Assembly: GCA_042408965.1 (NCBI GenBank)
Contig: JBHOQN010000019.1
Location: 47,016-111,015 of the forward strand
Direction of reading: 5' to 3'
Source of the DNA: Thermogemmatispora sp042408965
GTDB taxonomy: Bacteria; Chloroflexota; Ktedonobacteria; Ktedonobacterales; Ktedonobacteraceae
Length of the DNA: 64,000 nt
In this document: one piece after another, positions 7,515 through 15,677 of the stretch
How the letters are laid out: every line of letters begins with the position of its first letter
Position numbering within the stretch: position 1 is the stretch's first letter
The notes under the pieces: generated by a model
What the model was told of the DNA's origin: nothing
The model's input: only the letters and a program-made list of their open reading frames with translations
Databases searched by the model: none
Made by a program: the position numbers and the translations under genes

Positions 7515-9341
7515 ATGTCAGACGCATATCTGGATAAGGTAGCAGCGCCGGCTTCGGCGAGTGAGGTGCCAGCCTCCGAGGCGGTGCTTCAGGAAGAGGA
7601 TCCAGCCTCGGTGACAGCACCAGCGGCTCATCAACAGCCCCTGGCGCGCTCGGCCTCGCTGCGTGAATATCGGGGGACAGCCGAGCACATTGCCGCGCAG
7701 CGTCCGCTGCCGCCACTCGACCCTGATGCGCCAGAAGTGAGGCAGCGTCTGAGTCCTTTGCGGGCCGAATTGACCACCATCCTGACAGATCTGCGCTGGC
7801 AGGGTCTCACCGTTCAGGAGGCTGCCAGCCGGGCCATACCGCTACTGGACATCGGCCCACTGCAGCAATGGGCACCCGTACTGGTCACGCACCTGCTGGA
7901 GATCGATCGTGCTGGTAATCTGCTGCCGGTCTGGCTGGAGATGATTGAACGAGGCGATCCGTCTGACATTCCCCCGGGGAGTAGCGCGGCTGAGACGGCA
8001 CCGGGCAAGGCTCGCCGGGTGGCTATTTTGCTTCTGGGAGCCTATAAGACGCCCGAGATCTCGCAGCTCCTGGGGCGCCTGGCGCTTGATCCCGACGTCT
8101 CGCTCTATGCAACCCAGGCCCTGCTGCGTCAGAACACCCGAACCGCCTGGCAGACGCTGATTGCCGCACTCAAGGAGGCCGAGGGTTGGGCGCGTGTGGA
8201 CCTTGTCGAGGCCTGTCTGAAGCTGAAGCAGCCCAGCTTCTATGAGCTGCTCCTGGCTGTTGGCCTGGAGCGTATTGATGGCCTGGAACGCTATGTGGCA
8301 GTGCCGCTCTATCGCAGCATCCCTCTGGAAGCGTATCTCAACCCCGAGACTGCTCTTGCGCGCAAGAGCAGCCAGCAAGCTGCACTGGTCTGCTACTATG
8401 TCTTTCTCGAGAGCATTCAGAGTGCTACAACGAATCCGGAGCAGCCGCCAGTCGCCTTTGAGCGCGAGTTGCCGCGGCTGGAGTCGGCGCTCTTCGCGGC
8501 TGCGCGGCGCAGTCCCTCCTGGCAGCGGGTCGTAGCTCTGCATCATCTGGCCACGCTGCTCGGGCGCTACTGGGGAGGGATCACGCGGGGTCTCATCAAA
8601 GAGCCGCGTGTTGTTACTCCAGTCATGGCCTGCCTGCCCATGATGAACGAGATTGAACAGTGGATGAATGGGCCCGGACGTGAAGTGTTGCTGGCGTCTC
8701 TGCCAGAGCAGGATACATCGGCCTGGTCGCCATTGCTCAAGACCCTGGTGGAGCTGCACGAGGTCCGTGCCAGCGCCTACCTGCTGGCCCAGCTCGGCGC
8801 CGTCACCACCCTGCAGGGGTACGAGCAGGCCCAGCGGCTGGCGCTGGCCTGCGATTCGCTGGCCCGGCTGGGAGACGGGAGAGCCGTGGAGGTGCTGTTG
8901 CGTCTGGCCGAGCGCTTTATGCTGAGCGCTGAGCGCCGCGCCCGCCCGCAGCGAGCCGAGCAGTTACCTCCCGATGATGATCAGGTGCCTGTCAGCATTC
9001 TCTCGGCAGCTATTCTGCGGGCGTTGATGCTGACCGGTGATCGCAGAACCCTCGATCTGGCGGTGCAGGCCGCCAGTGACTTCGACCCCGTCGTTCGGAG
9101 CGCCGCTCTGGAGCTGATCAAGCAGCTTGATCCACGTGGCGAGGAGAGGCGCTGTCGCATGGCCGTGCGTGAGGCTCTCAGCGATCCCACCCCCTCAGTT
9201 GCCGCTCAGGCCTGTTTGCTGGTGGCGCAGTATCAGGACCTGGAGTCGATTCCGGCGCTGCGCTATCTGGTGCAGGCCCGTCCCGCTCTACAAGCAGCAG
9301 CCACTACGGCATTGCAGCAGCTCGGACAGCCGGTCGTCTGA
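7515..9341 (+). CDS. HEAT-repeat protein
   Basis: 608 residues from ATG 7515 (AGAGGG about 9 nt upstream). A GTG at 7452 is an in-frame alternative with no SD. Residues 1-75 are a Pro/Ala-rich, probably disordered tail. The rest is a helical solenoid of HEAT/armadillo-like repeats, for example ILLLGAYKTPEISQLLGRLA, VLLRLAERFML, LMLTGDRRTLDLAVQAA, AALELIKQLDPRGEER and YQDLESIPALRYLVQ. There is no signal peptide or TM, so it is cytosolic and presumably a protein-binding scaffold. The next gene is a Ser/Thr kinase in the same orientation 220 nt on, so it may be a partner or substrate; that link is inferred from position only. Confidence 0.82.
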   Translation: MSDAYLDKVAAPASASEVPASEAVLQEEDPASVTAPAAHQQPLARSASLREYRGTAEHIAAQRPLPPLDPDAPEVRQRLSPLRAELTTILTDLRWQGLTVQEAASRAIPLLDIGPLQQWAPVLVTHLLEIDRAGNLLPVWLEMIERGDPSDIPPGSSAAETAPGKARRVAILLLGAYKTPEISQLLGRLALDPDVSLYATQALLRQNTRTAWQTLIAALKEAEGWARVDLVEACLKLKQPSFYELLLAVGLERIDGLERYVAVPLYRSIPLEAYLNPETALARKSSQQAALVCYYVFLESIQSATTNPEQPPVAFERELPRLESALFAAARRSPSWQRVVALHHLATLLGRYWGGITRGLIKEPRVVTPVMACLPMMNEIEQWMNGPGREVLLASLPEQDTSAWSPLLKTLVELHEVRASAYLLAQLGAVTTLQGYEQAQRLALACDSLARLGDGRAVEVLLRLAERFMLSAERRARPQRAEQLPPDDDQVPVSILSAAILRALMLTGDRRTLDLAVQAASDFDPVVRSAALELIKQLDPRGEERRCRMAVREALSDPTPSVAAQACLLVAQYQDLESIPALRYLVQARPALQAAATTALQQLGQPVV

Positions 9342-9561
9342 AGACGCCTGGCTCCCTTCATCCTCTCTGCCTGGGGTCTGGTCCCCACCTGGACCATCGG
9401 GAGGGGCAGCTGCGCCTCTAGCGCACGGTTTTTCGATCTTGCCGTATACTATACAATAGGAAAAAGAAATCTCTCTGCTGCACACTGAGAACAAGCTCTG
9501 TTCTTGGCGCGTGCATGATTTTTTTGCCAGCTTCCTTTCATAGTAGTGAGGGACGAACAGG

Positions 9562-11142
9562 ATGAATATGTTGGTGGGGAAGACGCTCGGTGGGTACCGT
9601 CTCTTACGGCTCCTCGAAAGTGGTGGAATGGGGGACATTTATCTCGCCCAGCATGAACGTATTGGACGCAAAGTTGCAATTAAGGTGATCTGCGGCGATT
9701 TGCGCTCCGCGCCTCTCTCTCCCGAAGGCATGCAGGCTGCTAAACGCTTTATCCGCGAGGCGCGCGCTGTTGCTGAACTGGAACATGAGCATATCCTGCC
9801 CTTGTATCATTTTGGCGAAGAGACTCTTGATCCTGATGCAACCCTGATTACCTATCTGGTGATGCCCTATCTCTCTGAAGGCTCGCTCTGGAAATGGCTG
9901 CAGCGTCGTACTCAGCAATATGGCTTTGGCTGGCCGATTTCGGCTGAGGAGGCCGGCTACTATCTGCTCCAGGCCGCCTCTGCCCTGCAGTGTGCCCATG
10001 ATCATGGAATTGTGCACCGCGACATCAAGCCCACGAATTTCCTCATTCGCGTGGAACGAGGTCCGCTCAGCCCCGCACTTGGAGCCGAGCGGGCCGCCCT
10101 GCTCAACAGGATCTTTCCCCACGGTCGACCGCATCTTCTACTGGCAGACTTTGGTCTGGCCACCTTTTACCGGCAAGGACGCTCCTTCCACCGTTCAGTT
10201 GGTACCCCCCTCTATATGGCGCCTGAGCAGTTCGATGACCCGGCTCAGGCGAATGCAGTAGCCGTAGGCCCGGCGGCGGATCAGTATGCGCTGGCAGTCA
10301 TGATGTATCAGCTTGTCACCGGACGCGCCGTCTTTGAAGGGACGGCCAGCCAGCTGCTACACCATCATCATCATACGCCACCCACGCCACCCAGCGTACA
10401 CAATCCCGCTTTGCCCCGTGAGCTTGACGAGGTTTTTCTGCGCGCTCTGGCCAAGAAGCCGGAGCAGCGCTATCCTAACATTTTAGCCTTTGCACAGGCC
10501 TACGATGCGATTCTGCAGACCCGGCTGCAGACGCTGACCGGCCAGCAGAAGACAGAAGCCCGAGCCCTGGCAGTGGCAGTCAACCGTCCGATCTGCCTGG
10601 CCCTGCCGGCGCCAGCGGTTGAGCGCCTGACAACGCCGGCGCGTACGCCTCAGCCGGAGGAGACGCTTGTCAAGGCAGTGGCAGTTCAGGCGCAGTGGGT
10701 ACATGATGAGCGCCAGGGTGATGAGCGAGGGAGCCAGGAGCAGGGTGAGCAGACGCCGCCGACAGAGCTACGGATGCCCGCCCGGGCGATCGCCGCGGCT
10801 GATACCTCGCCCGGCTCAGTGCAGCGGCGTGGCGATGTTGCGACATGGCCAGCAGCGGGTGTGACAATGGTGGAGAGAAAGCTGCTCGTGCTGGCCATTG
10901 GCCTCATGTTATTGCTGGCGCTCTTGATTGCCCTCTTCCTGCTGGCTCTGATGAGCATGCATCAGGGGGGATTGCCGCAGACACCAGCCGCGGACTCGTT
11001 GCTGCGGAGTGGAGCTGGCCCGCGGTCGGTGTCTGCCTCCCTGGCGCCGCTCTCCCCGCTGGTGGTGGCCTATCGGGAGGAACAGTTCCCCCTGGCCTCC
11101 CCGGTAGCGGCGCTCTCTGGTCTGCTCTCCTATGAGAGCTAG
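9562..11142 (+). CDS. Membrane-anchored Ser/Thr protein kinase (Hanks type)
   Basis: 526 residues. The kinase domain spans about 10-315: glycine loop ESGGMGDIYLA, catalytic Lys41 in VAIKV, HRDIKPTN with Asp154, DFG at 196-198, and GTPLYMAPEQ in the activation/P+1 region. A variable juxtamembrane segment (about 320-435) is followed by one TM helix (about 440-464, LLVLAIGLMLLLALLIALFL in part) and a short extracellular tail of about 60 residues without PASTA repeats. The tail is too small for a known sensor. The GTGAGGGACGAACAGG leader before ATG 9562 gives an SD. Its stop codon overlaps that of the convergent CocE-like gene within the palindrome CTAG. Confidence 0.93.
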   Translation: MNMLVGKTLGGYRLLRLLESGGMGDIYLAQHERIGRKVAIKVICGDLRSAPLSPEGMQAAKRFIREARAVAELEHEHILPLYHFGEETLDPDATLITYLVMPYLSEGSLWKWLQRRTQQYGFGWPISAEEAGYYLLQAASALQCAHDHGIVHRDIKPTNFLIRVERGPLSPALGAERAALLNRIFPHGRPHLLLADFGLATFYRQGRSFHRSVGTPLYMAPEQFDDPAQANAVAVGPAADQYALAVMMYQLVTGRAVFEGTASQLLHHHHHTPPTPPSVHNPALPRELDEVFLRALAKKPEQRYPNILAFAQAYDAILQTRLQTLTGQQKTEARALAVAVNRPICLALPAPAVERLTTPARTPQPEETLVKAVAVQAQWVHDERQGDERGSQEQGEQTPPTELRMPARAIAAADTSPGSVQRRGDVATWPAAGVTMVERKLLVLAIGLMLLLALLIALFLLALMSMHQGGLPQTPAADSLLRSGAGPRSVSASLAPLSPLVVAYREEQFPLASPVAALSGLLSYES

Positions 11143-12905
11143 TGAGGTACGATCGGCAGAACGATATAAGAGGGGTGTGTGCGGTTATGGAGAATCGTCT
11201 GCCGTGCGGAGATCATTTCGGCGCTGGCGCCCAGCGGCTGACCGGTATTGGGGTTGCGGTCCCAACGCGGAAAGTTACTGCTAGTGATATCCAGGCGAAT
11301 ACGATGGCCGGCCTTGAACAGATTGCTGGTCGACCAGAGATCGATCTCGTACTCGTAGGCCTGCCCCGGCTCGATCAGCACCTCCTCGCCGCCACGTGGT
11401 GCGTGACGGTAGCGAGCGCGGATGATACCATCCGTCAGATTTTGGGCGTAGCCGTCAGGGTGCACATCGACCAGGCGGGCGACGAAGTCGGTGTCGCTGG
11501 CGCTGGAAGCAGCCCAGAGGTGGACACTGATCGGGCCAGTGACCTCCAGATCTTCACTCAGGGGAGCGCTGGTGTAGACCAGCACATCCGTGCGGCCCTC
11601 GATCGGGCGCTGGTCGAAGGGGCCGGCGGGATATTCCGGGGCCATCAGCAAGGCGCCGCCGCGCGTAATGACCGGGTTGGCCGGATCATAGGTATACTGA
11701 TCAGCGCTCTCGTCATCGGGGGGCTCCGTAGAGAGCGAGCCATCTCCATGCAGGGTATTCGCGTGACCCTGGCTATGCAGGTAGTAGCGTCTCTCCACAG
11801 CGCGTGCCAGAGGCCACTCCTGCTCGTCACGCCAGACATTAGCACCCATCACGAAAATCTTGATAGGAGCCTCCTGCATGACACCGTTCTCGATACCTTT
11901 CATCCAGTAGTCGAACCAGCGCAGTTGGTAGCTCATGATATCTATCTGCAGGTTGATAAAGGCCGCAGTCGAGGCAATGCCGAAAGTCTGCTCACCGACG
12001 AGCGGTCCCTGCGACGTGTGGGCCCAGGGGCCGACCAGCAGTTTACTCTGGCGAGCGACTGTACTGGTGCTGTGGTGGCGCATGGCGTTGAAAGTATCGA
12101 GTGTATCCTGCAGGAAGATGTCATACCAGCCGCCGCCGTTGAAGGTCGGCAGAGCGACCCGCTCGTGCTTACCACTGATCGTCATGTACTCGGCTGCGGC
12201 GCGCACCATAGGAAATTCGAGTGCCATAAAGAAGGCGGGAGCGACCTCCTGCACCTTCAGCGGTCTGAAGGCTTTGAGAGGCAGCGACCAGTAGCCCTCC
12301 TTACCGAGTGCATCCATTTCTCTGGCCCACAGAGCAATGGCCTGGGCAAGCGCCTGCGGATTGTCGCGGTGCCGACGAATCAGGACATCCATGCCCATCT
12401 GCAACTGCCACTGGGCCATATTCCCCAGTTCGAGAGCGCCTCCGCGGAAGACCACCCCATTGAAGGGATCGCTCCAGGTGAAGAGCGGAATCATAGTTTT
12501 CAGCGCGGCTGGCTGTTGGATGGCCGCCGACCACTGGGTAAAGCCAAAATAGGAGGCTCCATACATGCCGACCTGGCCATTACTGTAGGGCAGACGTGCG
12601 GCCCATTCAATGGTATCGAAGCCATCCAGGGCCTCATGCACCATGGGGACCCATTCGCCCTCAGAGGTAAAGCGTCCACGTGTATCCTGTACGATGACAA
12701 CGTAGCCGCGCCGTGCTGCCTGGGTGGGGTCGAGAATCGCACCGGCCAGGGGAAGGTCCTTGCCGTAAGGCAGGCGTGTGAGCAGAACGGGCCACTGGCC
12801 CTCGCCCGCGGGCCGGTAGACGTTGGCGCGCAGCGTCGTGCCATCGCGCATGCTGGCTGGTACATCGTAGTCGACGACGACTTGCTGACCTGGTTGCATC
12901 GCCAT
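11139..12905 (-). CDS. CocE/NonD-family hydrolase (X-Pro dipeptidyl-peptidase-like)
   Basis: 588 residues. The N-terminal alpha/beta hydrolase has nucleophile Ser118 in GASYFG, preceded by QDTRGRF (oxyanion region typical of CocE). A C-terminal jelly-roll domain of the X-Pro dipeptidyl-peptidase type (about 380-588, LEVTGPISVHLWAASSASD) contains TGQPLGAS near the end. Relatives include cocaine esterase, glutaryl-7-ACA acylase and peptidases, and the substrate cannot be told from sequence. No signal peptide is visible. The start context is AAAGGAGTTCTGCG then ATT/ATG; ATG 12905 is kept. The 3' end overlaps the kinase gene by 4 nt. Confidence 0.92.
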   Translation of the reverse strand: MAMQPGQQVVVDYDVPASMRDGTTLRANVYRPAGEGQWPVLLTRLPYGKDLPLAGAILDPTQAARRGYVVIVQDTRGRFTSEGEWVPMVHEALDGFDTIEWAARLPYSNGQVGMYGASYFGFTQWSAAIQQPAALKTMIPLFTWSDPFNGVVFRGGALELGNMAQWQLQMGMDVLIRRHRDNPQALAQAIALWAREMDALGKEGYWSLPLKAFRPLKVQEVAPAFFMALEFPMVRAAAEYMTISGKHERVALPTFNGGGWYDIFLQDTLDTFNAMRHHSTSTVARQSKLLVGPWAHTSQGPLVGEQTFGIASTAAFINLQIDIMSYQLRWFDYWMKGIENGVMQEAPIKIFVMGANVWRDEQEWPLARAVERRYYLHSQGHANTLHGDGSLSTEPPDDESADQYTYDPANPVITRGGALLMAPEYPAGPFDQRPIEGRTDVLVYTSAPLSEDLEVTGPISVHLWAASSASDTDFVARLVDVHPDGYAQNLTDGIIRARYRHAPRGGEEVLIEPGQAYEYEIDLWSTSNLFKAGHRIRLDITSSNFPRWDRNPNTGQPLGASAEMISARQTILHNRTHPSYIVLPIVPH

Positions 12906-13134
12906 AATCGCAGAACTCCTTTTTCGAGCCTTTGCTGGTTGCCGCGTGGATGCGTGGTCATGCCTGCAAAAGCGCCTGTATAACCAGGTCTATGATACAA
13001 CGTCTGGCGGAACAACTGCCAGGATCAGCAGGGAGGCCCCACACCGGCGCCTCCCGACAGAGGAGCAAGCGTGGCTCCGATCTGGAGGGGCTCTGCCGCG
13101 AAGGTCCTGGCTTGAGCGGAGACGGCCTTCGATC

Positions 13135-13164
13135 TTGACACTCGCGTGCTCTCTTGACTATACT
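13135..13164 (+). promoter_or_regulatory. Strong sigma70 promoter TTGACA-18-TATACT
   Basis: TTGACA at 13135-13140 and TATACT at 13159-13164 lie 71 nt before the IclR start. It is one of the best promoter matches in the window and places the start of transcription near 13171, downstream of the upstream in-frame start, supporting ATG 13235. Confidence 0.8.
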
Positions 13165-13234
13165 GCCACTCATCAAGTGTGGAACACTCTATTCCGGCAG
13201 GCAGAACAGGCCGGCCGGTATAAGGGGGAGACCT

Positions 13235-14020
13235 ATGCGGCATGGAGCGCCCCTGGATGGCGAAAAAACGGTCCAGATTGTCCATCGCATTGCCAGTGTG
13301 CTGCGTGCCTTTCATAGCCAGCGGTTACTGGGGATTACGGATCTGGCCCAGGCGACCGGTCTACCCAAATCGACCACCCATCGGCTGGTCACGGCTCTGG
13401 TGAATGAAGGGTTACTTGTGCAGGATGAAGATACCCATAAGTATGGCCTGAGCCTGCACGTCACAGCACTGGGCGCCAGCATCCTCAGCTCGCACGCTGT
13501 TCGCAAGGCGGCGCGCCCCATTCTCATGGAGCTGCGCGATCAAACGCGCGAGTCGGTCCATCTGGCCGTACTTGAGGGGATGGAGGTAGTGATTATCGAT
13601 ACAGAGGATTCGTATTTCTTTGTGCGTGTGGTGAATGTGCCGGGCCAGCATTTGCCAGCGCACGCCGTCTCGACGGGCAAGGTGCTGCTGGCTTATCAGT
13701 GGGAGGCCCGACTCAGTGAGTTGCTCACGCATATCAAGCTCGAACGCTACACCGAGCGTACGATCACTGATCCGCGCAGGCTGCTGGAGGAGTTACGCCA
13801 GGTGCGTATGCAGGGCTATGCGCTCTCCTCTGGGGAACTCGAGGAGGGAGTTGATGCGGTTGCAGCTCCGGTCTTCGACCATCTGGGCATGGTGGTGGCA
13901 GCGGTCTCTATCGGCGCTCCAAGCGAGCGGTTTCGTCCACGCCAGGCCGATTGTATCGCAGCTGCGGTCCATGCCGGGCAGCAGATCTCACAGGCCCTGC
14001 GCTACGTTGGCTGGAATTAG
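13235..14020 (+). CDS. IclR-family transcriptional regulator
   Basis: 261 residues from ATG 13235, preceded by GGGGGAG at ideal spacing; the longer frame start lies inside the promoter. Residues about 10-75 form the winged HTH (ITDLAQATGLPKSTTHRLVT). Residues 85-255 form the IclR effector domain with its usual motifs (RESVHLAVLEGMEVVIID, LPAHAVSTGKVLLA, YALSSGELEEGVDAVAAPVF, AVSIGAPSERF). It lies 300 nt upstream of and in the same direction as the molybdenum hydroxylase genes. IclR proteins commonly control neighbouring catabolic operons, often for purines, ureides or aromatics, so control of that operon is likely. Confidence 0.92.
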   Translation: MRHGAPLDGEKTVQIVHRIASVLRAFHSQRLLGITDLAQATGLPKSTTHRLVTALVNEGLLVQDEDTHKYGLSLHVTALGASILSSHAVRKAARPILMELRDQTRESVHLAVLEGMEVVIIDTEDSYFFVRVVNVPGQHLPAHAVSTGKVLLAYQWEARLSELLTHIKLERYTERTITDPRRLLEELRQVRMQGYALSSGELEEGVDAVAAPVFDHLGMVVAAVSIGAPSERFRPRQADCIAAAVHAGQQISQALRYVGWN

Positions 14021-14320
14021 CCTGCTGGCGGTTGCTGAGGCTCTTGGGGGTGGCATCTGCTCAGCGGCTGGCTGCGCGGTTGACCCTGGAAGCAGTGCGT
14101 TAACATCAGTGTTGCTCCAGGAGCACTGATCAAAGGTGATCTGTGGCCGGGGAGCCCTGGAGGCCACGCTCTTCTGGGAACGCACGTGGAGATTGAGGGG
14201 GTGACTGGCGATGGCCTGGTAGAGGCCGAGCGCTGGCTCTGGCCCTATACATCTTCCAGTGCCTTCCTGTGCCTGACCATTCAAGCGTTGTGCTGCAGCG
14301 ACAAGAGAGGAGGTCAGGCC
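14021..14320 (+). other. Spacer between iclR-like gene and Mo-hydroxylase operon, with hairpin
   Basis: No gene is supported. A hairpin at 14106-14129 (TCAGT ... GCTC / GAGC ACTGA with a 3-nt bulge) and a TTGACC at about 14080 may belong to a promoter/operator region for the operon that begins at 14321. An in-frame upstream start at 14186 has no SD. Confidence 0.35.
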
Positions 14321-15193
14321 ATGCTGAAGATAGCGGCCTATCATTGTCCCGCAACGGTGGGAGAAGCGCTGACGTTGCTGGCTGAAGAGGGGCGGACGGT
14401 GATCGCCGGTGGTACAGATCTACTGGTCAATCCACGCTACCTGCGTGGGATTCGCGAGGTGGTGGATATTCGTCACCTCGGCCTTGACTACATCCGTGAA
14501 GAGGCCGGCTGGCTGCTGATTGGCGCCGGAGCCACCCTGCGCGCCGTGGCCCGCCATCCAGGAGTGCAGGCGCGTGCCTCTGGCCTGCTGGCGCGCTGCG
14601 CAGCCCTCTGTGCCTCCCCCAATATTCGCAATATGGCGACCCTGGTGGGCAATGTCGCCTCTGCCTTGCCCTCGGCTGATACGCCGCCAGCCCTGCTGGC
14701 CCTGGATGCCCTCATTGTGCTCTGTGGTCTCGGTGGTGAACGGGTCCTGCCATTGACCCGGTTTTTCATCGGCCCTGCGCGCACGGTACGCGAGCATGAG
14801 CTGATTCGCGAGATACGTATTCCTCCTGCTCCGACGGATCTGCAGGGAGGCTTTTGCCGCATCGGACGCTGTGCTGAGGATATTGCCCTGGTCAATGCGG
14901 CGGCGGCACTGGTGGTGCGCGCGGGAGTTATTGCGCATGCGCGTCTGGTGCTGGGAGCGGTTGCTCCGGTGCCCTTGCGCCTGGTGAGCGCTGAGGAGGC
15001 GCTGCTAGGTCAGCCGGCGCAGGAGGAGACCTTCCGTCGTGTGGCGCAGATCGTGTGCGAGCAGGTGAGCCCGATCAGCGATCAGCGTGCCTCGGCGCTC
15101 TATCGCCGCCGTGTCAGCGGGGTGGCGGCTGTCAGGGCGCTCTGCCAGGCGGCCGGTCTGGCAGAGCGCGGGGAGGAGTGGCGCTATGCCTGA
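14321..15193 (+). CDS. Molybdenum hydroxylase, FAD-binding subunit (xanthine dehydrogenase/CO dehydrogenase medium type)
   Basis: 290 residues from ATG 14321, chosen for the GAGGAGGT SD 6 nt upstream. The FAD_binding_5 domain (about 1-175) shows the AGGTDLLV loop and SPNIRNMATLVGNVASALPS, both FAD contacts. The CO_deh_flav_C domain follows (about 180-285). It passes electrons from the 2Fe-2S subunit to an external acceptor. It overlaps the next gene by 8 nt, indicating translational coupling. The operon order is FAD, FeS, Mo. Confidence 0.93.
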   Translation: MLKIAAYHCPATVGEALTLLAEEGRTVIAGGTDLLVNPRYLRGIREVVDIRHLGLDYIREEAGWLLIGAGATLRAVARHPGVQARASGLLARCAALCASPNIRNMATLVGNVASALPSADTPPALLALDALIVLCGLGGERVLPLTRFFIGPARTVREHELIREIRIPPAPTDLQGGFCRIGRCAEDIALVNAAAALVVRAGVIAHARLVLGAVAPVPLRLVSAEEALLGQPAQEETFRRVAQIVCEQVSPISDQRASALYRRRVSGVAAVRALCQAAGLAERGEEWRYA

Positions 15194-15677
15194 GATCGAG
15201 ATGGCGCTGAGAATCAATGGCCAGGCGGCGGTCTGGCGCGTGGCGCCTGGTGAGACCCTGCTGGAGGCCTTACATCGTTACCAGCTCAAGGGGGCGCGGC
15301 TTATCTGTGGCAGCGGTGACTGCTCTGGCTGTGGAGTGATTCTCAATGGGCGTTCGGTGAATGCCTGCTGTATGCTGGCGGCTCAGGCGGAGGGGGCGGA
15401 GCTGCTGACGATCGAGGGACTGGCTCAGGATGGGCGTCTGCATCCGCTGCAGAAGGCGTTTGCTGAAGAGGGCGCGGCTCAGTGCGGTTTCTGTACTCCG
15501 GGTCTGATCATGCGGGCCTATGCGTTTCTGCAGGAACATCCCCGCCCGAGCGAAGAGGAGGTGCGGGCGGCGCTGGCAGGGAATATCTGTCGTTGTACTG
15601 GTTATGTCAAGCCAGTAGCGGCTGTACTGCGGGCGGCTGAGATGCTGACCGCAGGTGGAGGGGAGGCGCGCCGATGA
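15186..15677 (+). CDS. Molybdenum hydroxylase, 2Fe-2S subunit
   Basis: 163 residues. The plant-ferredoxin-type cluster uses Cys41, 46, 49 and 61 (CGSGDCSGC), and the second, helical domain uses Cys100, 103, 135 and 137 (CGFCTPG and CRCTGY). This is the full set expected for the small subunit of xanthine dehydrogenase-family enzymes. ATG 15186 follows GGGGAGGAG; the later ATG at 15201 is a weaker alternative. It overlaps the FAD subunit by 8 nt and the Mo subunit by 4 nt (ATGA). Confidence 0.95.
   Translation: MPEIEMALRINGQAAVWRVAPGETLLEALHRYQLKGARLICGSGDCSGCGVILNGRSVNACCMLAAQAEGAELLTIEGLAQDGRLHPLQKAFAEEGAAQCGFCTPGLIMRAYAFLQEHPRPSEEEVRAALAGNICRCTGYVKPVAAVLRAAEMLTAGGGEARR

Noticed and set aside
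11142..12983. 613-codon plus-strand frame opposite the CocE-like gene
   Set aside because: The minus-strand hydrolase has a complete family pattern; the antisense frame is long only because of high GC and codon bias.
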